In this document: piece by piece, positions 47,392 through 57,291 of the stretch
Numbering within the stretch: the first letter of the stretch is position 1
How the letters are laid out: each line of letters opens with the position of its first letter
DNA from: Hormoscilla sp. GUM202
Lineage (GTDB): Bacteria; Cyanobacteriota; Cyanobacteriia; Cyanobacteriales; Desertifilaceae
Length of the DNA: 64,000 bases
Assembly (NCBI GenBank): GCA_005518205.2
Contig: RFFC02000014.1
Span: 66,572 to 130,571, forward strand
Reading direction: 5' to 3'
Notes under the pieces: model-generated
Database searches by the model: none
Seen by the model: only the letters and a program-made list of their open reading frames with translations
Told to the model about the DNA's origin: nothing
Program-made: the position numbers and the translations under genes

Positions 47392-49119
47392 TTAATATTT
47401 CCGTTCTTGGGGCTCAAACATGGTCATAGTTACGGGTAGATAATTCAAGTCTATGCCTGCGGGGGAATAGTAAGCCATTGTATGCTGTCCAAACTTACTG
47501 TCCTCTCGCTGGGGATAGTCTTCACGGTAATGAGCCCCCCGACTTTCTTGTCGGTTTATAGCTGAGGTGAGTATCATCTGTCCGACAATCATGATGCTGC
47601 GTAGTTCTAAGGCTTCGATGATTTCAGTGTTCCAAAGACTACCTTTATCATCTAAATGGATTTGGCTTAATTGCTGTTGCAACTCTTGCAGTTTGTTTAA
47701 CCCCTCATTCATCAGTTCTTCGGTTCTAAAGACGCCACAATACTGACTCATGCAATCTTGAAAGGCTTGATAAACTTGGTTAATTCGATACTCCCCTTGC
47801 TGGTCTAATAAACCTTGAATTTGGTTTCGGGCTTCTGTTAAATAGAATTGTTCGTCTACTTCGGGAAGCTTGCGGTTTTGGACAAAATTTGCTATAGAAG
47901 TACCGGTCCGTTTGCCGTAAACGACACATTCTAGCAGAGAATTACTGCCCAGGCGATTGGCACCATGTACGGAAACACAGGCAGATTCACCGGCGGCAAA
48001 GAAGGCATCCACTAGACTGCTATTGCTGCTGCGGACCTGACCGTCGGTGTTGACGGGGATGCCCCCCATGGAGTAATGTGCTGTGGGACGCACGGAAATG
48101 GGTTGTTCTACGGCGTCTACCCCTGCTAGTCGGTAGGCTTCTTCCCAGCAGAAGGGCACCCGAGACATGATTTTCTCCCGCCCCATGTGGCGCAAGTCCA
48201 GATAGACGAAGGGACCGCCAGCATTGCCCTCGAGATCGATGCCGCGACCAGCCCGCAGTTCCCGGGCGATCGCCCGGGAGGTAATGTCTCGGGGGGCTAG
48301 TTCCATCTTGCTGGGGGCGTAGTTGGCCATGAACCGATCGCCTTCGGAGTTAATCAGATAGGCACCTTCTCCCCGGACTGCTTCAGAAATCAGCACTCCG
48401 ACAGGATACAATCCAGTGGGATGAAACTGGACAAATTCCATATCCTCTAGGGGTACGCCAGCAACTGCGGCCATCGCCAGACCATCTCCAGTGGAGGCAA
48501 AGTCATTGGAAGTGGTATTGAAGACTCGGCCATAGCCCCCTGTGGCAAACATGACTGCTTTGGCCCGTACTACATCTAGCTTGCCATCCAAAATGCGGTA
48601 CATGACAATGCCTTTAGCCCGACCAGCTTCTAAAATCAGGCGCATCACGTACCATTCTTCATAGACCTGGACTCCATTCCGCCGCAGGTTGTTAACCAAT
48701 TCGTGGAGAATGGCGTGACCTGTTTTATCGGCGGCGTAGCAGGTGCGATCGTGGGTATGACCGCCAAAGGGGCGTTGGGCAATTCTCCCATCTGGTAAGC
48801 GGGAGAATAATACTCCCATATGTTCCAGGTCGATAATGACATCGGGAGCTTCTCGTGTTAATATTTCTACGGCATCTTGGTCTGCTAGATAGTCGGAACC
48901 TTTGACCGTATCAAAGGCATGGGCTTCCCAACTGTCGGAAGAATCGACATTTTTCAGACTAGCGGCAATACCCCCCTGGGCCGCCACCGAGTGGGAACGA
49001 ATGGGGTGGGTTTTGGCAACTATGGCCACATTTAAGCTGGGATCGATGCGGGCAATTTCTACAGCGGCCCGACATCCTGCTAGTCCACCGCCGACGATAA
49101 TCACATCATGTTGGAGCAT
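47392..49119 (-). CDS. sdhA: Succinate dehydrogenase / fumarate reductase flavoprotein subunit
   Basis: 575 residues. FAD-binding start VIIVGGGLAGCRAAVEIA, the covalent-FAD His region RSHSVAAQGGIAASL, substrate and active-site blocks FGGHTHDRTCYAADKTG, EFVQFHPTGLYPVG and RGEGAYLINSEGDRF, and the C-terminal HGANRLGSNSLLECVVYGKR. It oxidises succinate and feeds plastoquinone in the thylakoid and plasma membranes. The iron-sulfur subunit is not adjacent, which is common in cyanobacteria. Ends at 47392 in a tail EPQERKY. Confidence 0.95.
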   Translation of the reverse strand: MLQHDVIIVGGGLAGCRAAVEIARIDPSLNVAIVAKTHPIRSHSVAAQGGIAASLKNVDSSDSWEAHAFDTVKGSDYLADQDAVEILTREAPDVIIDLEHMGVLFSRLPDGRIAQRPFGGHTHDRTCYAADKTGHAILHELVNNLRRNGVQVYEEWYVMRLILEAGRAKGIVMYRILDGKLDVVRAKAVMFATGGYGRVFNTTSNDFASTGDGLAMAAVAGVPLEDMEFVQFHPTGLYPVGVLISEAVRGEGAYLINSEGDRFMANYAPSKMELAPRDITSRAIARELRAGRGIDLEGNAGGPFVYLDLRHMGREKIMSRVPFCWEEAYRLAGVDAVEQPISVRPTAHYSMGGIPVNTDGQVRSSNSSLVDAFFAAGESACVSVHGANRLGSNSLLECVVYGKRTGTSIANFVQNRKLPEVDEQFYLTEARNQIQGLLDQQGEYRINQVYQAFQDCMSQYCGVFRTEELMNEGLNKLQELQQQLSQIHLDDKGSLWNTEIIEALELRSIMIVGQMILTSAINRQESRGAHYREDYPQREDSKFGQHTMAYYSPAGIDLNYLPVTMTMFEPQERKY

Positions 49120-49170
49120 TTTGGGTTTGGTGTCTCCTGTTCTTTGTTGAGTCTATCGCGATCGCAAAAA

Positions 49171-49198
49171 AAATTCCCTGCCTGTGGGCAGGGAATTT
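49171..49198 (-). terminator. Intrinsic terminator of the 49226 gene
   Basis: Perfect 12-bp stem AAATTCCCTGCC/GGCAGGGAATTT with a 4-base loop. On the minus strand it is followed by a run of eight T. It lies 28 bp after the stop of the gene at 49226. Confidence 0.9.
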
Positions 49199-49225
49199 GT
49201 TGAGAGTTGAGACAACAAAACTCGA

Positions 49226-49528
49226 TCAGCTTGTAGCTTGGACCGGTTGGCCCTTCGGCATGGTTACACTAGCGGTTGCAGTTTCCTGTACGGGTACTAA
49301 CTCGATGTGATTGAGTAAGGTGGTGACGAAGGCAAACAGCAAAAAGGGCAGAGACAATACTAGGATCACTCCTACGCTAGCTAATGCGTATGCAGGACGA
49401 GTGGTGCCCATCAATGCCATTGCTGCGGCCAAGCTGATCATGATCACGATTAACCAGATGACAATTTGAGCGTAGATGTCCCCAAAGGTGAGGGTGCAGC
49501 GGAAACTATATTTGTTAAATTTCTCCAT
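49226..49528 (-). CDS. Small two-helix membrane protein
   Basis: 100 residues with two hydrophobic segments at about 20-40 (IVIWLIVIMISLAAAMALMG) and 47-72 (ALASVGVILVLSLPFLLFAF). The tail is short and soluble. It resembles conserved small cyanobacterial proteins of unknown role. A strong intrinsic terminator follows it, and an AT-rich upstream region suggests its own promoter. It lies upstream of sdhA on the same strand, but the terminator makes co-transcription unlikely. Confidence 0.8.
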   Translation of the reverse strand: MEKFNKYSFRCTLTFGDIYAQIVIWLIVIMISLAAAMALMGTTRPAYALASVGVILVLSLPFLLFAFVTTLLNHIELVPVQETATASVTMPKGQPVQATS

Positions 49529-51510
49529 GATCTTCCTCCCTATCTTTATTTTTCATGTTACAGCTCTGACTATATTTGGGACGATTTCTTAATTTTTCTT
49601 AAAATCTTGCAATATAACTTTAAAATCAGTCTGCTGGTAGGTTTCCAATCGCCGGAAATGTGGCTACCAACTTAAGCCGGGACAGATCATAAGATGCTGT
49701 GGGCGAATTACCAGATCGTGCGCTATGAGCAGGGAGCAGGGAGCAGGGAGAGGGGAGAGGGGTGAAATCATTGATTTATGGTGGTTCGGGACAACTGGAA
49801 ACCCCCAGTTAATTACCCCACAGTATCAGATCATAAGGCAAGGCTTCCAGCCCACAGGTATATCAGCCGATCTCTAGGGCAAATTTGTCCCGCTTTACTT
49901 TGGTAGCCCGGGATGTTGAGGGGTGTGGTCAAAACCCGCCCTACGAGCATGGGATACCCCAGTCGCCGGATCCCCCCTGGGATGTCTCGCGAAGGCCGCT
50001 CGATGTCCCCCCAGAGGGGGACGCGCTAACCGCACTACCCCGGGGACATCGTATTCGCACTACCCAAGAGACATCGCACCCCCCTTAAAAAGGCATAGCT
50101 CTGGGGGGGGTGGGGAGAATGTCAATCGATATTGGTTATATTTATACATATGTTTACAAATATAACAAATTAATAGGGTTTCTTTGATTATTTCCTGGTG
50201 AGTAATTCTGAATAAATTGAAGGATTTATCAAGAAAGAGAGCGGCAAAAAAGTCAATCCCCAAGCCAATGTTAAGCATCGAAGAAACCCTTGTACCATCA
50301 GGCTTTCAAGATTGTAAAGAATTATGTGAGTAATGGTAAGCTTAAAAAGGGGGGCGAAGACAGCCCCTCAATCGCCACGGGGGGGTTTGGGGGGGCTCCC
50401 GCTGCAACAAATGCATGACCACACCCCATAGGTCAGGTTTATCGTCCTCCCACCCCTGGGTGGAGAGGAATCTGCTCAGGTTTATCGTCTTTCCACCCCT
50501 GGGAGGAGAGGAATCTGCTCAGGTTTATCGTCCTCCCACCCCTGGGAGGAGAGGGTTCTGCTCAGGTTTATGTCTTCCCACCCCTGGAGGGAGAGGAATC
50601 TGCTCAGGTTTATCATCTTCCACCCCTGGGAGGAGAGGGATCTGGTCAGGTGTATCATCAACCTAGCCTAGGGGGAGAGGGATCTGGTCAGGTTTATCGT
50701 CCTCCCACCCCTGGGAGGAGAGGAATCTGGTCAGGTTTATCATCAACCTAGCCTAGGGAGAGAGGAATCTGGTCAGGTTTTCGTCTTCCCACCCCTGGGA
50801 GAAGAGGAATCTGGTCAGGTTTATCGTCCTCTCACCTCTGGTAAGAGAGGAATTTGGTCAGGTTTATCATCAACCTAGCCTAGGGGGAGAGAAATCTGGT
50901 CAGGTTTATCGTCCTCCCATGTGGGGAGAGGAATTTGGTCATGTTTATCGTCAATCCACGCTAAATTGATCAAATAGGCGTTAATGTACAAGTTTGGGTA
51001 AAACGCGATGGCAGCAGACACGGGTGTGGTCTGGCAGTTGTTGCATAGGGATCTCCCCCCCAAACCCCCCCGCGCCAATTGGGGGGGCTTCCATAGCCCC
51101 CCTTTTTAAGCGGTCCCCCCCTTTCTAAGCGGTTCCCCCCTTTTTAAGATACTGTGGGGTAATTGACTGGGGTGTAACCCAAAAACAGCCAAAGCTTCAC
51201 CAAGAGAGAACTTTCTCCCCACTCCCCACTCCCCCCACCCTTTAGGGTGGGGCTATCCCCACTCCCTACTCCAGATCGCGGATATATGGGTTATCGCCCA
51301 CAGTATCTTTTAAGGGGGGATCGGATGACTGGGAGGGCCCATGAACGTAGGGCGGGTTTTGACCACACCCGATGTTGAGTAATGTTGTAGGTTGGGTCTG
51401 GAGCACGAAACCCAACCAAGAGATATTGCTGGATCGAGATATAATTGGCAGTAGACCCAGAGATTATGGTAGATTACAAGTAAGAGCAAACATCATCTGG
51501 AGTTAGAACA
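49529..51510. other. 2-kb gene-free region with minisatellite
   Basis: No gene recognised. Apart from the minisatellite (50434-50960), it holds CCCCTTTTTAAG and GGGGGG-rich inverted blocks near 50090 and 51040-51150, a GAGCAGGGAGCAGGGAG run (49733-49760), and TTTTGACCACACCC-type motifs near 49921 and 51357 that also occur at 54785 and 59060. Confidence 0.65.
50434..50960. repeat. Minisatellite of 12 units of 39-43 bp plus a partial
   Basis: Each unit starts CAGGTTTATCGTCCTCCCAC (or a variant) and ends AGAGGAATCTG.T. Most carry the small hairpin CCTCCCACCCCTGGGAGG. A minority use the core CATCAACCTAGCCTAGGG (units 6, 8 and 11). There are no spacers, so it is not a CRISPR array. Confidence 0.9.
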
Positions 51511-51967
51511 ATGCCATCTCCATTTCCGGGTATGGACCCATATTTAGAACATCCTCAAGTATGGCCAGAATTACATCACTTGCTGATTAGTGAGATTTTT
51601 AGGTTGTTGTCCCCCCAACTGCGTCCTAAATATCGAGTCGCCCTAGAAGTGCGCGTGTATGAAATCAGTTTTTTGGCGATAATATTGACTCATCTTATCT
51701 GATTTTGGTGAGTAGAGATTCTCAGCGCAGCGTGTCCCCAGGCTGATTTATATGCCTTTAACTTACCAGAGGTGATTCCCCCATTTCCATTACCCTTGCA
51801 GTCAGGAGATGTGGAGCCAGTTATAGATTTGCAGAGGTTGTTAAATGAGATATGACCTATCGGATTACACTATGGTAATAGATTACAGCAAAAACCCAGA
51901 ACCACCGCTATCAGAGGTGAATGCAGTTTGGGCGGACGCTTGGTTGCGCGAGAAAGGACTGCGGTAG
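51511..51967 (+). pseudogene. Decayed DUF4058 gene
   Basis: Starts MPSPFPGMDPYLEHPQVWPE and follows the intact gene at 13607 to VEVRVYE. The middle is deleted. It resumes at YAFNLPEVIPPFPLPLQSGD and VDLQRLLNE, frameshifts near 51854, and ends WLREKGLR in another frame. Nearby, the ATPase gene begins 44 bp later on the same strand. Confidence 0.85.
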
Positions 51968-52010
51968 TTAATGGGGAATGGCGAAAAAATGTAATCGCAA
52001 GAGTAAGATT

Positions 52011-53600
52011 ATGCTAACCAGGTTAAAAGTTTCAGGTTTTAAGAACCTCGTCGATGTTGATGTCCGCTTTGGACCATTCACCTGTGTAGCGGGGGCAAAT
52101 GGGGTGGGAAAATCTAATCTGTTTGATGCTATTAGGTTTTTGAGTGCCTTGGCCGATCGGTCTCTCATCGAAGCTGCTTTATCCGTGCGGGATGAAAGCG
52201 GTAAAACCGGTGATGTCCGAAGCTTGTTCCTCCGCGTCGGCGATCGATATGCTGAGCAAATGTCCTTTGAAGCAGAAATGATCGTGCCTTATGAGGGAGT
52301 AGACGATCTCGGACAAAAGGCAAAAGCTACTATTACCTTTCTCAGATACTCTGTTATCCTAGCCTACAAAGCAGATGATAGTCTCCGGTCCCTAGGAACG
52401 CTGGAACTCTTGAAAGAAGAATTAGTTCACATCAACATCGGTGAAGCTGCCAAGCACTTACTGTTTCCTCACAAAGCTAAAACATGGCGTAAGTCCGTAG
52501 TAAACGGTGAACGGAGAGGAGCCCATTTTATTTCCACTGGAGGTGAGGGGACAGAGAGAGTCATTAAGCTCCATCAAGACGGTGGTAGCAGTGGCAGAGC
52601 TCTATCTAGGTCAGCAGTCAATCTGCCCCGGACTGTACTTTCTGTAACGAATGCTGCCGAAAGTCCTACGGCGCTGTTAGCGCGGCGGGAAATGCAATCC
52701 TGGCGCCTACTTCAGCTCGAACCTTCATCTTTGCGTCACAGTAGCGAATTTATTGCTCCTACAAAATTAGGGACAGACGGATCTCATCTAGCTTCAACAC
52801 TCTATCATTTAGCACGTCATACGAAAAATCACCAAATTAATGGGCAATCAGAGAATGTAGAGGCAGCAGAAGCACGAGTTTATGCTCAAGTTGCTAATCG
52901 TCTGGCAGAATTGATTGAGGATGTAGATGAAGTATGGATTGACCGCGACGATCGCCGCGAACTCCTCACCTTAATGGTCACCGATCGAGACGGGACATCC
53001 CATCCGGCGCGGGCATTATCGGATGGCACCATGCGATTTCTGGCATTAGCAGTGCTGGAACTCGATTCAGAAGCACAGGGTGTTTTGTGCTTAGAAGAAC
53101 CGGAAAACGGCATTCATCCCGAACGCATCCCGAAGATGATCGAACTACTTCAAGACATTGCAACTGATGTGGAAGAAGAGATTGGTTTTGACAATCCCCT
53201 TCGTCAAGTAATCGTCAACACTCACTCTCCAGCAGTTGTCAGTCAGGTTAGGGATGATAGCCTTTTGGTGGCTGAGTTGAAGGAAACGGTTAGTTCAAAC
53301 CAGCGGTTTAAGCGGGTGTGTTTTAGCTGCTTGTCTGGTACTTGGCGAGTTAAAGCAGTCTCTGATTTTTCCGGAACGGTAGAAGGGCGATTTCAAGCCT
53401 CTGAAGAAGTGAGTGTTGTCCCTAAAGGTAAACTACTTGCTTATCTGAATCCAGTTGTGCCGCAAGCATCAGAATATGATGACAATGGAGAGGCAGCAAG
53501 CTACCAGCGATCGAAGGAAAGATCGTCCAAAAAACGCCGAGTTGCGGACAGAGAAGACCTGCAACCGTACATTCCGGGTTTTCCTAGTGAATTGCTATGA
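52011..53600 (+). CDS. AAA/OLD-like ATPase of a two-gene module
   Basis: 529 residues (540 from the upstream ATG at 51978). An SMC/OLD-like AAA_21 ATPase. Walker A is GANGVGKSN (residues 28-36). The ABC-type signature is LSDGTMRFLAL (336-346). Walker B is VLCLEEPENG (358-367), with the His switch NTHSP (403-407). No Toprim domain is in this protein; the partner may supply one. I chose the ATG at 52011 because MLTRLKVSGFKNL is the family start. DFSGTV (452-457) matches a dispersed repeat. The start of the partner overlaps its stop (ATGA). Confidence 0.85.
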   Translation: MLTRLKVSGFKNLVDVDVRFGPFTCVAGANGVGKSNLFDAIRFLSALADRSLIEAALSVRDESGKTGDVRSLFLRVGDRYAEQMSFEAEMIVPYEGVDDLGQKAKATITFLRYSVILAYKADDSLRSLGTLELLKEELVHINIGEAAKHLLFPHKAKTWRKSVVNGERRGAHFISTGGEGTERVIKLHQDGGSSGRALSRSAVNLPRTVLSVTNAAESPTALLARREMQSWRLLQLEPSSLRHSSEFIAPTKLGTDGSHLASTLYHLARHTKNHQINGQSENVEAAEARVYAQVANRLAELIEDVDEVWIDRDDRRELLTLMVTDRDGTSHPARALSDGTMRFLALAVLELDSEAQGVLCLEEPENGIHPERIPKMIELLQDIATDVEEEIGFDNPLRQVIVNTHSPAVVSQVRDDSLLVAELKETVSSNQRFKRVCFSCLSGTWRVKAVSDFSGTVEGRFQASEEVSVVPKGKLLAYLNPVVPQASEYDDNGEAASYQRSKERSSKKRRVADREDLQPYIPGFPSELL

Positions 53601-54244
53601 AAGAAGAACTTCGCTACACTTTACTGTCTGATGGTAGTTCAGACAAAGCGTTACAATATGTTCTGACATGGTTATTGCGAGAACATATTGTTGTTAACTG
53701 TGCTATCCAGTCTGAACGGGCAGATTTAGGAAGGTTACCTAAACCGCCCAAAAAGTTGCCCGATCGCATCCAAAAGAGCCTTGAACTTTACCCTTGCGAT
53801 TTATTATTCGTGCATAGAGATGCGGAAAAAGAACCGCGACAAAATCGTGTGGATGAAATCAGAAAAGCGATAGATTCAGTGGGAAAATCACTGTCGGTCC
53901 CCGCAGTTTGTGTGATTCCGGTACGAATGCAAGAAGCTTGGTTATTATTTGACGAAGCTGCAATCCGAAAAGCAGCTGGTAATCCGCGCGGACGACAGGC
54001 ATTAAAATTGCCAGACCTCGCTAAAGTTGAAGAACTACCCGATCCAAAAAAAAATCTACACCAAGCTTTACTTGATGCCAGCGAACTTGGACCCAAACGG
54101 AGGAAAAAATTTAAGGTAAACGAAAAAGTTCATCGAGTAGCTGAACTGATTGATGATTTTACACCCCTGCTGGCTTTGTCTGCTTTTAGGGCCTTAGAAG
54201 TTGACATTGAACAGGCGATAGAAAAGTTCGGGTGGTCTAAGTGA
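53597..54244 (+). CDS. DUF4276/Toprim-like partner of the ATPase
   Basis: 215 residues, start overlapping the ATPase stop by four bases, so translation is coupled. SDGSSDKAL (11-19) may correspond to the acidic start of a Toprim fold. FVHRDAEKE (71-79) could be its D-x-D-type motif. PVRMQEAWLLFDE (108-120) resembles a conserved block of DUF4276-like proteins. If so it is a nuclease or Toprim effector controlled by the ATPase, as in PARIS or AbiL-type systems. The family call is inference from motif layout only. No membrane segment is seen. Confidence 0.65.
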   Translation: MKEELRYTLLSDGSSDKALQYVLTWLLREHIVVNCAIQSERADLGRLPKPPKKLPDRIQKSLELYPCDLLFVHRDAEKEPRQNRVDEIRKAIDSVGKSLSVPAVCVIPVRMQEAWLLFDEAAIRKAAGNPRGRQALKLPDLAKVEELPDPKKNLHQALLDASELGPKRRKKFKVNEKVHRVAELIDDFTPLLALSAFRALEVDIEQAIEKFGWSK

Positions 54245-54484
54245 ATTTCCCGAGGAAAGGGATGGTGCTACCCGATCGCTCGTGGGAAAAGTCCAAATGC
54301 CTAGATTTCAACTTAATGGCGATCGGTCAAAGTGCAAGATGTGAGTTTAAGGGATCCACGGTGGCTTAACGGAAGGTTTGAGCGAATTTTATGCAATGAA
54401 AGATGCTGGACAGCGTAGCATTTTTTTCTATATGTGATATCATACTTTAAAACAACGGCGCGATCTGCGGTTACAAAAAAGATG

Positions 54485-54800
54485 ATGAATCTCGATCTGT
54501 TATTTACCAGTGCTAACCTGTTCGTTTTACCCTTTTGGGCTTTAATTATCCTCCTTCCCAACTGGAACGTGACTCGGCGGATTATCGGTTCCCCTATTCC
54601 TTTTATGTTACTGGCAGCACTGTATCTTTACTTGCTTTCAGGTGCTATAGATCCAGAAACCGCTAAAGCCCTGTCCAACCCCAAATTAGCCGATCTTGCT
54701 AGCGCGTTTGGCAACCTGCAAGTCACAGCAGCAGGATGGGTTCATTTCCTCGTCATGGATCTATTTGTAGGACGCTGGATCTATTTTGACCACACCCCGA
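54485..54800 (+). pseudogene. ABA4-like protein, C-terminus replaced
   Basis: MNLDLLFTSANLFVLPFWAL, ILLPNWNVTRRIIGSPIPF and GWVHFLVMDLFVGRWIYF match ABA4-like membrane proteins (the plant member acts in neoxanthin synthesis). After GRWIYF the conserved last helix is replaced by repeat sequence (TTTTGACCACACCCC). An open frame runs on to 54904, but its residues do not resemble the family. It may start at the previous ATG (54482). A stem of AGAAACCCGGTTTT and AAAACTGGGTTTCT lies just downstream. Confidence 0.75.
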
Positions 54801-54972
54801 TCTCCCTGGGGCCTGTATATGCCGGTGCTAGCAGGTGCCACGAGAGCATCTCAAGAATGCATGAAGAAACCCGGTTTTGTGGAAAAACTGGGTTTCTGGG
54901 CTAGTATAGCTGGCAACAGCACGTTCAGATCCCCGCAGCCAAGAAGCAAAACTGGGATGGATCCTGTGCAAC

Positions 54973-55854
54973 TTATTGACTGAGAAGTCTCTCAAACTGC
55001 AAAGGATCATGACTATGACGATTTAACCAAAGACAAACAGTGTGGGCCAAAATTTTGCGGTTAAAACGATTGGTTAAATGCCAGGTATCCCTAGCCCAAA
55101 CCTTTTCAATATTAAACCGCTCTGTAAGCTGTCCAATTACAGTTTCAATTAAACGCCTAATTCTCATCAAAAAATTTACTAAACTTGGGGAACGTTTGTC
55201 ATGCATATTTTTGCGTAATGCTGTTTGTAAATTTATCCCGACGTTAGCTAATTGAGCTTTTAATTCTTCGCTAATATAACCCTTGTCCCCAATTAATATA
55301 CCTTCAATTCCTGATACAATTTCCCATAAAGCCTCTCGCTCAGACCCCTTACCTGTTGTCACAGTAAAACCAGTAATTACTCCTGAACTATTAATTACTA
55401 AATGCCCCCGAAATCCGTAATAATAACTATCTTTGGCAGCACAATAACTATAATCAGATTCAGCAGAAAAATTAGAACTTCGAGTTGCGCGAGTAATACA
55501 GCATAATGGTATGGGAATGCCGTCTATCAAATGAATTGGATCGGAAAAGCCTCCCAATTTCCATGCTAAACGTTTTTGTGATTCTTGTTTATACATCCAT
55601 AAATTAGCAGCTTGTCTAGTAAATGTGGTGCGAGTTTTTAGCTGAGGAAATAAATCTAACCAATGGTGTTTAAAGTATTCCCAAATTCCTTTGTCAGGAT
55701 CTATTCCTTGAAATTCTCCTACAATTTCCATTGTGATTACTTCAGCGTCGGTTAATGAAGGTGCAAACCCTCTTTGTCTTGGTGGGTGTTCTTTGAGAAT
55801 ATTTTTTAACAAATCATCGACACAACAATAAACAGCTACGATCAACTCTTCCAT
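54973..55854 (-). CDS. IS982-family transposase
   Basis: 293 residues. The family features are the N-terminal block ILKEHPPRQRGFAPSLTDAE, HLIDGIPIPLC with the first Asp, SYYYGFRGHLVI, ILIGDKGYISEE with the second Asp, and RIRRLIETVIGQLTERFNIE with the last acidic residue. The frame looks complete. I could not find convincing terminal inverted repeats or a target duplication, so the element limits are not stated. It lies downstream of the truncated ABA4-like gene and may have caused that damage. Confidence 0.92.
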   Translation of the reverse strand: MEELIVAVYCCVDDLLKNILKEHPPRQRGFAPSLTDAEVITMEIVGEFQGIDPDKGIWEYFKHHWLDLFPQLKTRTTFTRQAANLWMYKQESQKRLAWKLGGFSDPIHLIDGIPIPLCCITRATRSSNFSAESDYSYCAAKDSYYYGFRGHLVINSSGVITGFTVTTGKGSEREALWEIVSGIEGILIGDKGYISEELKAQLANVGINLQTALRKNMHDKRSPSLVNFLMRIRRLIETVIGQLTERFNIEKVWARDTWHLTNRFNRKILAHTVCLWLNRHSHDPLQFERLLSQ

Positions 55855-56223
55855 AGATAGACATTTATATCACCTCGATTTTTGTAAATCTGTGTATTTT
55901 CAAATTTTAGTGGTGGGACTTTTTTTTGTCAAGGAGTTGACCCTAACGATCGGAAAAATGTATTTAATAATACATTAACCTTCCCTGTTGTCCTCGTATA
56001 AGGCTTCGGAAAATCATACTTGGCAAATTTGGCTACCAACCTATTCGCGGGACAAAATTTTTCCCCAAGTGCTCGCTCTTCAGTCCATGTGGGCTGAAAG
56101 CCTTGTATCATGGGCTGTTTGGGATCCTTTTTGGTAGCCGCAAAAAAAGTTGCACATCGCGTATACCCTTGAATTGCCATTAGCCTCGTTCCCACTGGCG
56201 ACCCCTGCTAACGCCATTAACCT
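55855..56223. other. Intergenic between IS982 and manC
   Basis: Minor open frames but nothing recognisable. A CCTCGTTCCCACTGGCGACC repeat lies near 56183 just before the end of manC. Confidence 0.5.
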
Positions 56224-57291
56224 TTACAGCAGATGCTCAAATTCCGGGTCATTTTTCAGCATTGCCAGTACCTTTTTGATCTCTTGGGTGCGGTCTTTTT
56301 TCACTAGCAGGGTGACCTTGCCATCCCGCACTACTACCACATCGGACATGCCAATGGTAACAATAACTCCCTCGGCATCGGTGTCGTAGAGAATTGCTCC
56401 CTTGGTATCCATGCCCACATGCTCGGCTAACTCCAAGTTGGGCTTGTCCCCTTGCAGCAAGCGTGATAGGGCATTCCAGTCTCCCAAGTCATCCCAGCCA
56501 AAATCTGCTGGCAGCACGTAAGCGAGCGCCGTCTTCTCCATTAAAGCATAGTCTATCGAAATTTTGGGCAGCTCGCCGTATGCCCCTTCCCCACGCGATC
56601 GCAGCAAGGTGACGATCGCAGGAGCATGTTTGCTCATCTCCTCTAGCAGCACCCCAGCCCGGAAGATAAACATACCACTATTCCAGCTAAAACGACCTGT
56701 GGCAATAAACTCGGCGGCTGTCTTTTCATCTGGCTTTTCGGTAAACTGCTTTACCTTATATACAGGCAACCCGGCAAAAGTGCCTGTCTGTTGACCTTGT
56801 TCGATATACCCGTAGCCCGTGGCCGGATATGCTGGCTTTACTCCCAGGGTGACAATGGCTGCTTCGTCATTCGAGGCGGCTAGCTGAGTTGCGGCATTGA
56901 TGGTTTGGACAAAAGCTTCTCGGTCTGCGATCCAGTGGTCCGCCGGGAAAAACCCGATCGCCCGATCTTCCCCTTCACGCTGGGCGATCTTCAAAGTCGT
57001 CCAAGCCACTGCTGGTGCGGTATCCCGTCCTTCCGGTTCCGCTAGCAAGTTACTCTGGGGTAGTTGAGGTAGTTGTTGGAGTACCCCGTCTGCTAGTTGC
57101 TTGGAAGTACATACCCACAAGCCTTCCCAGCCCCCGGCGATGTTTAATAGTCGGTCTGCGGTCTCTTGCAGCAGACTCTTACCGCTGCCATCCAAACTGA
57201 GAAACTGTTTGGGTCGATCTTTGCGGCTGAGAGGCCAAAAGCGTTCTCCTTTGCCACCGGCGAGGATAACTGGGATTAAGGTTCTGTTCAT
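56224..57291 (-). CDS. manC: Mannose-1-phosphate guanylyltransferase
   Basis: 355 residues. The enzyme makes GDP-mannose from GTP and mannose-1-phosphate, for exopolysaccharide and glycans. The nucleotidyltransferase signature VILAGGKGERFWPLSRKDRP is at 8-27. Other blocks are EPEGRDTAPAVAW, FFPADHWI, FTEKPDEKTA and WNSGMFIFRA. It has no isomerase domain (shorter than fused ManC/A), the usual cyanobacterial form. No neighbour suggests a pathway cluster. The start is well placed at MNRTLIPVILAGG. Confidence 0.95.
   Translation of the reverse strand: MNRTLIPVILAGGKGERFWPLSRKDRPKQFLSLDGSGKSLLQETADRLLNIAGGWEGLWVCTSKQLADGVLQQLPQLPQSNLLAEPEGRDTAPAVAWTTLKIAQREGEDRAIGFFPADHWIADREAFVQTINAATQLAASNDEAAIVTLGVKPAYPATGYGYIEQGQQTGTFAGLPVYKVKQFTEKPDEKTAAEFIATGRFSWNSGMFIFRAGVLLEEMSKHAPAIVTLLRSRGEGAYGELPKISIDYALMEKTALAYVLPADFGWDDLGDWNALSRLLQGDKPNLELAEHVGMDTKGAILYDTDAEGVIVTIGMSDVVVVRDGKVTLLVKKDRTQEIKKVLAMLKNDPEFEHLL

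Noticed and set aside
50434-50960. Possible CRISPR array
   Set aside because: The units are contiguous, with no unique spacers, and no cas gene is nearby. It is a minisatellite.
55929-56195. 88-codon minus-strand frame
   Set aside because: No recognisable family, spans intergenic repeats and lacks a good ribosome site.
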